Shown in pieces: positions 5,590 through 10,599 of a stretch of DNA of 10,599 nt (the stretch's first letter is position 1; every line of letters starts with the position of its first letter). The notes under the pieces are model-generated. The model did not search any database. It was not told the DNA's origin and worked only from the letters and a program-made list of their open reading frames with translations. The DNA is taken from contig CBDUEV010000088.1 of assembly GCA_965366365.1 (NCBI GenBank), positions 1-10,599 of the forward strand, given 5' to 3'. The position numbers were made by a program, and so were the translations under genes. The stretch is from CBDUEV01 sp965366365. GTDB taxonomy: Bacteria; Actinomycetota; Acidimicrobiia; Spongiisociales; JAENVV01.

Positions 5590-6395
5590 GCCCGACTCCC
5601 CCACACGTAGCGATCTCGTCCGGTGAGATCTTGGCGAATGGTGACGTCCCGGTAGCGGTCATCGAACAGCGTTCGAGCGGCCGCGCCTTGGTGCTCGCCG
5701 ATCTCGAGGTAGAACCGACCATCCGGGGTGAGCCAGTCGGCAAGATCGTCGGCGATCCTCCCGACGATCTCCAGACCGGTCGGACCGGCGACGAGCGCCA
5801 TGCGGGGCTCCCAGTCGCGCACGTCGCCGGGTAGGGCGCCCACCTCGTCGTCGCGGACGTAGGGGGGATTCGCAACGAACAGGTCCACGGAGCCCAACAG
5901 GGCCGGTGGCAGCGACGCGAAGGTGTCGCCCACCACCACGTTGACTTCGACACCGTTGGCTTCGGCGTTGGCGATGGCCACCTCGGCCGCCTCGGCGGAC
6001 AGGTCACTAGCCCACACGTCGGCGGCGGGGTAGGTGTGGCCCAGGGCGACCGCCAGAGCCCCCGATCCGGTGCACAGGTCCACGATGACCCGGGGAGCCG
6101 TGCCAGTGTCGGACACCACCAACTCCCAGAGATACTCGGTCTCCGGGCGGGGGATCAAGACCCGCCGATCGACGGCGATCTCCACCCCGCCGAAAGGCAC
6201 GGAGCCTTCGATGTATTGCAGGGGTTCCCCGGCCACCCGCCGCTTGCACAGCGTCGAGTAGGCCAGCGCCGTTTCGTCGTCGAGGGGGTAGCCGGCGGCG
6301 ACTTCGGAACGAGGTCGCCCGGTCACCCGCATCAGAAGGCGCTCACATTCGTGCCGGGGAAGCCGACCTGCTGCCAGCACATCGCGGGTTGTCAT
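5586..6395 (-). CDS. prmC: Peptide chain release factor N5-glutamine methyltransferase
   Basis: The 269-residue enzyme uses S-adenosylmethionine to methylate the glutamine of the GGQ motif in RF1 and RF2, which raises peptide-release efficiency. Seen are a helical N-terminal domain ending in EPLQYIEGSVPFGG (57-70), IPRPETE (81-87), the SAM-binding loop DLCTGSGALAVAL (106-118) and the catalytic NPPYV (176-180). The C-terminus has the family-like FYLEIGEHQG. The ATG at 6395 overlaps the stop of the lipoprotein gene (ATGA), and its own TGA overlaps the tsaC ATG. Two positions away in the operon lies its substrate gene prfA. It is slightly shorter than E. coli PrmC (277) but appears complete. Confidence 0.96.
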   Translation of the reverse strand: MTTRDVLAAGRLPRHECERLLMRVTGRPRSEVAAGYPLDDETALAYSTLCKRRVAGEPLQYIEGSVPFGGVEIAVDRRVLIPRPETEYLWELVVSDTGTAPRVIVDLCTGSGALAVALGHTYPAADVWASDLSAEAAEVAIANAEANGVEVNVVVGDTFASLPPALLGSVDLFVANPPYVRDDEVGALPGDVRDWEPRMALVAGPTGLEIVGRIADDLADWLTPDGRFYLEIGEHQGAAARTLFDDRYRDVTIRQDLTGRDRYVWGSRA

Positions 6396-6955
6396 GTCGC
6401 GCCGACGGCCCCGACGAGGATCGAGTCCTCGTTCGACGCCAGATAGACGGTGACCCCGACTCCTTCGGCTGTCATCTCCCGTTCCGAGAAGAGCGGGTCG
6501 AGGTCCCCGACGCCGAGCCGGTCGGCGTCGAAGCCGGCCCCCACGAGGTCCAGAAACCCCTCGATGGCGGCGTAGACATGCGGGTCATCTTCGTCGCCGA
6601 CCCCGTCGACGAGGGCGAGTTGAGCCACCTGGATGAGCCCTCCCTCGACTACCAGGTCGAGGGCGATTCCACTCGACTCGGTTTCCGCGACGTAGGAGAC
6701 TTCCCCGTCGGCGCGGCTGACTTCCCGCAGCTCGGCGATGCCCTCGACGCGCCGCGCCAGCTCATCCCAGCCGGCCCGGAACGCCTCATATCCGATACCC
6801 AGCGAGGGGGCGTCATCGGCATAGACAATTCTGGTGGAGGCGGCGGTGGCGTGAGGACCGACGGCGGTCAGGTCGCCCGTGGCGTCTTCGGCGCCTCCAC
6901 AGGCGGTGATCGCCAGTAGGGCGAGGAGTCCGGCTACACCGGCGGCGCGGGCCAT
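6392..6955 (-). CDS. Small predicted lipoprotein of unknown function
   Basis: This 187-residue protein matches no family I know. The N-terminus is a lipoprotein signal: a short basic start (MAR), a hydrophobic core, and the lipobox ITAC with the acylated cysteine near residue 19. It should therefore be anchored to the outer face of the cytoplasmic membrane. The mature part is acidic, has no obvious repeats, no further cysteine and no catalytic motif that I can see. It looks like a small folded alpha/beta domain. The ATG at 6955 overlaps the prfA stop (TGATG), with AGGCGAG just upstream; a GTG one codon earlier (6958) is also possible. The stop overlaps prmC (ATGA). A secreted lipoprotein coupled between RF1 and its methylase is unexpected. 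Codon use looks like that of the neighbours. Confidence 0.85.
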   Translation of the reverse strand: MARAAGVAGLLALLAITACGGAEDATGDLTAVGPHATAASTRIVYADDAPSLGIGYEAFRAGWDELARRVEGIAELREVSRADGEVSYVAETESSGIALDLVVEGGLIQVAQLALVDGVGDEDDPHVYAAIEGFLDLVGAGFDADRLGVGDLDPLFSEREMTAEGVGVTVYLASNEDSILVGAVGAT

Positions 6956-8034
6956 CACTCGCCTGCCGCCAGACGTTCCGCCATCTCCTCTGCCCGCAAC
7001 TGCTCCACGAATGCGTCCAGGTCACCGTCGAGAACGGCAGGGAGTTGCTTGATGGTGAGTCCGATGCGGTGATCGGTCACCCGCGCCTCCTTGTAGTTGT
7101 AGGTGCGGATCTTCTCGGACCTCTCGCCGGTCCCGACCTGGCTCCGACGGTTCTCGGCGAGCTCGGCATCCCGAGCTGCTTGCTGGGCTTCGTAGAGGCG
7201 CGCCCGGAGAATCCGGAAGGCCTTCTCCTTGTTCTGGAGTTGCGATTTCTCGTCCTGGCAGGACACCACCAGTCCGGTCGGGACGTGGGTGAGACGCACC
7301 GCCGAGTCGGTCGTGTTGACGGATTGCCCGCCCGGCCCAGAGGAGCGGTACACGTCGACGCGTACGTCGTTGAGGTCCAGCTCCACATCGACTTCTTCCA
7401 CCTCCGGAAGCACCGCCACAGTGGCGGTCGATGTGTGGATTCGGCCCTGTGATTCGGTCTTGGGGACCCGCTGGACTCGGTGGACCCCGGCTTCGTACCT
7501 GAGCTGGCCGTAGGCACCGGCGCCCTTGACGGAGATGCTCACCTGTGTGTATCCGCCGGCCTCGGACTCGGACGACGACAGGATCTCGGTCTTCAGTCCA
7601 TGCCGATCCGCGAACCGTTCGAACATCCGCAGGAGGTCGCCAGCCCAGATCGCCGCTTCGTCACCGCCCGCGCCGGAGCGGATCTCCATGATCACGTCCC
7701 GTTGATCGTCCGGGTCTTTGGGAACGAGTGCCAACCTCAGCTCCTCCTCGAGCCGCTCGGCTTCGGCGGTTCGTTCTGCCGCCATCTTCTCGAACCCCGC
7801 CGTCATGCCCTCGTCGGTCTCCGCCGACGCCAGCTCGGCAGCTTCGGCGGCGTCCTGAAGCGCCGACTGGAGTGCGGTGTAGCCGGCGACGATCGGACGC
7901 ATCTCGGAGTGACGTCGGGCCAGATCGGCATAGGCCCCCTGGTCGGAGTGGATATCCGGATCGGCGAGCTGTTCCTCGACCTCCGCGAAAGAATCGGCGA
8001 CCTCGGCCAGGCGCCTCATGAGGGTGTCGTCCAC
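6955..8034 (-). CDS. prfA: Peptide chain release factor 1
   Basis: The 359-residue factor recognises UAA and UAG in the ribosomal A site and triggers peptide release. Seen are the helical N-terminal domain, EIRSGAGGDEAA (117-128), RVQRVPKTESQGRIHTS (about 186-202) holding the stop-codon-reading PxT motif as Pro-Lys-Thr (191-193), and SSGPGGQSVNTTDSAVR with GGQ at 235-237. Gln237 is the PrmC target. Length is normal for RF1. I place the start at the GTG at 8034: it gives the standard length, has GGGGGA 5 nt upstream and begins 1 bp after the DUF1385 stop. An upstream ATG at 8097 would add 21 non-family residues inside DUF1385; an ATG at 8019 is the alternative. RF2, not RF1, reads UGA, so this factor should not compete at the Sec codon. 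Confidence 0.96.
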   Translation of the reverse strand: MDDTLMRRLAEVADSFAEVEEQLADPDIHSDQGAYADLARRHSEMRPIVAGYTALQSALQDAAEAAELASAETDEGMTAGFEKMAAERTAEAERLEEELRLALVPKDPDDQRDVIMEIRSGAGGDEAAIWAGDLLRMFERFADRHGLKTEILSSSESEAGGYTQVSISVKGAGAYGQLRYEAGVHRVQRVPKTESQGRIHTSTATVAVLPEVEEVDVELDLNDVRVDVYRSSGPGGQSVNTTDSAVRLTHVPTGLVVSCQDEKSQLQNKEKAFRILRARLYEAQQAARDAELAENRRSQVGTGERSEKIRTYNYKEARVTDHRIGLTIKQLPAVLDGDLDAFVEQLRAEEMAERLAAGE

Positions 8035-8035
8035 G

Positions 8036-8980
8036 TCAATCCCCCAGAGGATGCATGTGGACCTCGAGAGCCCCGGGAGCCACCGAGCCACGCCCATGTA
8101 TCTCGGCGGCGGTCTCCTCGTCGACGGCGGCGAGCAGCGAAGCTATGGCCACCTCGACCTGCTCGGTGTCGGGCTGGCCGGTGGTGAGCCTCTGCAGCCA
8201 CAGGCCCGGTGCGGCCAGAACCTTGCCCAGCATCCCGTCTGCCCTGAGTCCGGAGAACCTCAGAAGCTCGTAGGAGGCGCCGGCCAAGACAGGGATGAGC
8301 GCCAGCCGAGTACCGATGACGTACCAAATCGTGTCGCCTCGACCGAGGATGCTGAAGAGGACCACCGCGGCGATCGCCACGATCAGCAGGAAGCTGGTTC
8401 CGCAGCGTGGGTGTTCCGGTCGGTATTTCTGAACATCCTCGATGGTGAGCGGTTCGCCGGCCTCGTAGGCGTGAATCGTCTTGTGTTCGGCACCGTGATA
8501 TTGGAAGACTCGTCGAATGTCCTCCATCCGACCGATCAACCAGATGTAGCCGACGAAGAGCGCGATTCGGAGTACACCTTCGAGGAAGCCAAAGAGCAGT
8601 CCACCCTCAGGGGCCATCAGGTCGGCCACGAAGGCCGGACCGAGAACGAAGACGATCGCCACCAGTAGGAACGCCACCGTGAGCGACAGGACGATGTTCA
8701 GCTTGGTGATTTCCTCCTCGTCATCGCCGCCGGCCACCTGCGTCGACCAGGTGAGCGCCTTGATGCCGAGGGTGAGCGATTCCCCGAGGACCATGACACC
8801 TCGCACGAACGGGATCCGGGCGGCTCGCGAGCGGGTGGACAGACGGGGCAGATCGTCGGACCGCGCCTCGATCCGACCACTGGGGGTGCGAACCGCCACC
8901 GCCCAACCGCTGGGGGCACGCATCATCACGCCCTCGATGACGGCCTGTCCGCCGACGGTTGCTTGGGGGTCCTGGCTCAC
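8036..8980 (-). CDS. DUF1385 family (YqhQ-like) membrane protein
   Basis: The 314-residue integral membrane protein carries the family signatures GGQAVIEGVMMRAP near the N-terminus (10-23), YHGAEHKTIHAYE in the middle and HPRCGTSFL before the last membrane pair. About four hydrophobic segments are visible at roughly residues 95-120, 126-150, 195-215 and 220-240, with a long acidic loop (GGDDEEE) before the first. The biochemical role of DUF1385 is not known to me. The histidine/cysteine-containing motifs suggest a conserved site near the membrane. In several Gram-positive lineages the family sits close to rpmE and prfA, as here. The GTG at 8980 has AAGGAGA 6 nt upstream. The TGA is followed after 1 bp by prfA, so translation is likely coupled. 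A terminator-like hairpin lies between rpmE and this gene. Confidence 0.92.
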   Translation of the reverse strand: MSQDPQATVGGQAVIEGVMMRAPSGWAVAVRTPSGRIEARSDDLPRLSTRSRAARIPFVRGVMVLGESLTLGIKALTWSTQVAGGDDEEEITKLNIVLSLTVAFLLVAIVFVLGPAFVADLMAPEGGLLFGFLEGVLRIALFVGYIWLIGRMEDIRRVFQYHGAEHKTIHAYEAGEPLTIEDVQKYRPEHPRCGTSFLLIVAIAAVVLFSILGRGDTIWYVIGTRLALIPVLAGASYELLRFSGLRADGMLGKVLAAPGLWLQRLTTGQPDTEQVEVAIASLLAAVDEETAAEIHGRGSVAPGALEVHMHPLGD

Positions 8981-9017
8981 GGCCTGTCTCCTTGTTGATG
9001 GGAACGTCGTTCATAGG

Positions 9018-9047
9018 CAAAGCCACCGCCGGTCGGCGGTGGCTTTG
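9018..9047 (-). terminator. Hairpin terminator or attenuator between rpmE and DUF1385
   Basis: A perfect 13-bp stem (CAAAGCCACCGCC / GGCGGTGGCTTTG) with a 4-nt loop lies 15 bp after the rpmE stop. On the minus strand it ends in CTTTG, a short T-tract. The DUF1385 start follows 37 bp later without an evident promoter, so it may stop only part of the transcripts and raise L31 output over the downstream genes. Confidence 0.75.
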
Positions 9048-9062
9048 TCGGGTGCAGCGTAC

Positions 9063-9311
9063 TTAGGCCTCGGCGGAAGCGGCCGGGGTCTCGGCCTTCT
9101 TCGGTGTAGCAGCGGCTTTCGAAGCGCGCTTCTGGAAACGCTCCACTCGCCCACCGGTGTCCACCAGCTTCTGTTTGCCGGTGAAGAACGGGTGGCACTC
9201 GTTGCAGAGCTCAGCCGAGATCTCGGGGACCGTCGACCGAGTCGTGAACTCGTTGCCACAGGAGCAATGGACGCGGCTCTCGACGTATTGAGGATGAATA
9301 TCTGTTCTCAT
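9063..9311 (-). CDS. rpmE: 50S ribosomal protein L31 (zinc-binding form)
   Basis: The 82-residue protein belongs to the large ribosomal subunit, where L31 bridges to the small subunit. It has the zinc ligands Cys16, Cys18, Cys36 and Cys39 (HCSCG and LCNECHPF), so it is the C+ form, which cells can replace with a zinc-free paralogue when zinc is short. CHPFFTGKQKLVDTGGRVERFQKR is split across the usual bL31 core. The last 20 residues are an Ala/Lys/Glu-rich tail, common in actinobacteria. The ATG has AGGAGAG 4 nt upstream. It lies 39 bp after rho and is followed by a strong hairpin. Confidence 0.97.
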   Translation of the reverse strand: MRTDIHPQYVESRVHCSCGNEFTTRSTVPEISAELCNECHPFFTGKQKLVDTGGRVERFQKRASKAAATPKKAETPAASAEA

Positions 9312-9350
9312 CGTTCTCTCCTAGAAATCTCGTTCAGTATGGCCGAGCGG

Positions 9351-10599
9351 TCAGCTCTTGGCCACTTCGGCGAGGAACTGTCCGTTGGACGGCGTCTTCT
9401 TCAATCTGTCGATCAACAGCTCCAACGCCGGCCCCGACTCGAGGGCCAACAGCACCCGCCTGAGTTTCCAGGTCTGGGCCAATTCGTCCTTGTCGAACAA
9501 CAACTCTTCCCGCCGGGTTCCGGACGCTTCCACGTCGATTGCCGGATAGATGCGTTTGTCCGCAAGGCGCCGGTCCAGGCGCAACTCCATGTTGCCGGTG
9601 CCCTTGAACTCCTCGAAGATCACCTCATCCATCTTGGAGCCGGTCTCGACGAGAGCTGTTCCAAGAATGGTAAGGCTTCCGCCCTCCTCGATATTCCGGG
9701 CGGCGCCGAAGAATCGTTTCGGCGGGTAGAGAGCCGTCGAATCGACACCACCGGACAGGATCCGTCCTGAGGCCGGGGTGGCGAGGTTGTGGGCTCGGGC
9801 GAGCCTGGTGATGGAGTCGAGGAGAACCACGACGTCGCTTCCCATCTCGACGAGCCGCTTGGCCCGTTGAATGGCCAGCTCGGACACCTGGGTGTGCTCC
9901 TCGGCGGGTCGGTCGAAGGTCGAGTAGATGACCTCGCCGTCCACCGAGCGCTGCATGTCGGTGACCTCTTCCGGCCGCTCATCGACCAGCACCACCATGA
10001 GATGACACTCCGGGTTGTTCGTGGCGATGGCGTAGGCGATCTCTTTCAGCACGGTCGTCTTGCCGGCCTTGGGGGGCGAGACGATGAGGCCACGCTGACC
10101 CTTGCCGATCGGGGCGATCAGATCGATGATCCGGGTCAACACCATGTCGGGACGGTCGTCGACTTCGAGGCGCAGACGCTGGTCGGGGAATAGCGGCGTC
10201 AGTTTCTCGAACTTCGGCCGTCTCCGGGCGTCTTCGATGCTCATGTCGTTGACCGAGACGATGCGAGTCAGGGCAGCAAACTTCTCTTGGGAGCGAGGCG
10301 GACGCACCGGTCCGACCACCTTGTCACCACGGCGCAGCCCGAACTTGCGGATCTGGCTGGCGGAGACATATACGTCCTTCTCCCCCGGCGTGTAGCCCGT
10401 GCAACGCATGAACCCAAAGCCTTCGGGGAGGACATCCAGGAGTCCTTCCCGGGTCTCCATCTCGCTTTCCGGAATGTCCTGCTCTTGCTGGCCGCCGCCC
10501 GAACCGCGCCGACGGCGCTTACGGTTGCGGTTCCGGTTGCCCTGGCCGTCTTCTCGCTCCTGACGAGCCTGGTTGCCCTGGTTGCCCTGGTTGCCCTGG
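9351..10599 (-). CDS. rho: Transcription termination factor Rho (N-terminus beyond window)
   Basis: The visible 415 residues are a hexameric RNA-dependent ATPase that terminates transcription. In order they show a low-complexity basic/polar stretch (first 46 visible residues: QGN repeats, NRNRNRKRRRRG, GGGQQEQ), then the cold-shock-like RNA-binding fold (GLLDVLPEGFGFMR, YVSASQIRKFGLRRGD), then the RecA-type ATPase with Walker A PPKAGKTT, VDERPEEVTDM, Walker B DVVVLLDSITRLARAHN, and the secondary RNA-binding Q/R loops near SGGVDSTALYPPKRFFGAARNIEEGGS. The basic, Asn/Arg/Gly-rich insertion ahead of the RNA-binding domain is typical of actinobacterial Rho and increases RNA contact. An internal ATG at 10460 is not the true start because the frame and its Rho-like insertion continue to the window edge. 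It ends in TGA, 39 bp before rpmE, with no terminator between. Confidence 0.97.
   Translation of the reverse strand, partial: QGNQGNQGNQARQEREDGQGNRNRNRKRRRRGSGGGQQEQDIPESEMETREGLLDVLPEGFGFMRCTGYTPGEKDVYVSASQIRKFGLRRGDKVVGPVRPPRSQEKFAALTRIVSVNDMSIEDARRRPKFEKLTPLFPDQRLRLEVDDRPDMVLTRIIDLIAPIGKGQRGLIVSPPKAGKTTVLKEIAYAIATNNPECHLMVVLVDERPEEVTDMQRSVDGEVIYSTFDRPAEEHTQVSELAIQRAKRLVEMGSDVVVLLDSITRLARAHNLATPASGRILSGGVDSTALYPPKRFFGAARNIEEGGSLTILGTALVETGSKMDEVIFEEFKGTGNMELRLDRRLADKRIYPAIDVEASGTRREELLFDKDELAQTWKLRRVLLALESGPALELLIDRLKKTPSNGQFLAEVAKS
10571..10599 (-). repeat. Tandem 9-bp repeat in rho encoding Gln-Gly-Asn
   Basis: Three exact copies of CAGGGCAAC are read on the minus strand up to the window edge, encoding QGN-QGN-QGN, with one more QGN later in the same stretch. 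The repeat may continue outside the window. Repeat number could vary between strains by slippage without shifting the frame. Confidence 0.8.

Noticed and set aside
10571..10599. CRISPR-like or mobile repeat at the right edge
   Set aside because: The 9-bp units have no spacers, are in frame with rho and encode QGN in its low-complexity insertion.

Overview
The window is GC-rich, densely packed bacterial DNA. Its gene order (rho, rpmE, a DUF1385 membrane protein, prfA, prmC, tsaC, all on the minus strand) and its actinobacterial-type PPK2 and GuaB1 proteins point to an actinobacterium, most likely a deep-branching lineage such as the Acidimicrobiia. That placement is an inference from gene content; no rRNA or marker phylogeny is available. 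Most genes here, including PPK2, glyA, tsaC, prmC, prfA, DUF1385 and rho, end in TGA, so UGA is an ordinary stop codon in this organism.

Layout, left to right. Positions 1-253 (-) hold the N-terminus of a GMC/cholesterol-oxidase-like flavoprotein cut by the window edge. Positions 442-1230 (+) hold a class I polyphosphate kinase 2, followed by a strong hairpin terminator. Everything to the right is on the minus strand. Read in its own direction, it starts with rho (N-terminus off the window), then rpmE (L31), a DUF1385/YqhQ-like membrane protein, prfA (RF1), a small lipoprotein, prmC (RF1/RF2 glutamine methyltransferase), tsaC (t6A synthesis) and guaB1 (IMPDH-like, probably GMP reductase). From DUF1385 to tsaC the genes abut or overlap (TGATG and ATGA junctions). 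guaB1 follows 40 bp after tsaC and ends in a terminator. After a 227 bp leader come glyA (serine hydroxymethyltransferase) and, 8 bp downstream, a MerB-like (alkylmercury lyase family) gene.

The main discovery candidate is that MerB-like gene (1388-2044, -). Its reading frame carries one in-frame TGA (1610-1612) exactly where MerB enzymes have their second catalytic cysteine (Cys159 of the R831b/E. coli-type enzyme). The other catalytic pair, Cys and Asp in an NCAWD motif, is intact. Conserved family sequence continues in frame for 73 codons after the TGA. A hairpin with a GGUC apical loop lies just 3' of the TGA, with the loop starting 19 nt after it. That is nearly the geometry of the E. 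coli fdhF SECIS. I read this as a selenocysteine-containing MerB-like protein of about 218 residues rather than a pseudogene. A conventional gene caller would truncate or miss it.

The rest is a translation-and-termination housekeeping cluster (Rho, L31, RF1, PrmC acting on RF1, TsaC acting on tRNA) with nucleotide (GuaB1) and one-carbon (GlyA) metabolism attached. No RNA genes, mobile elements or CRISPR arrays were seen.
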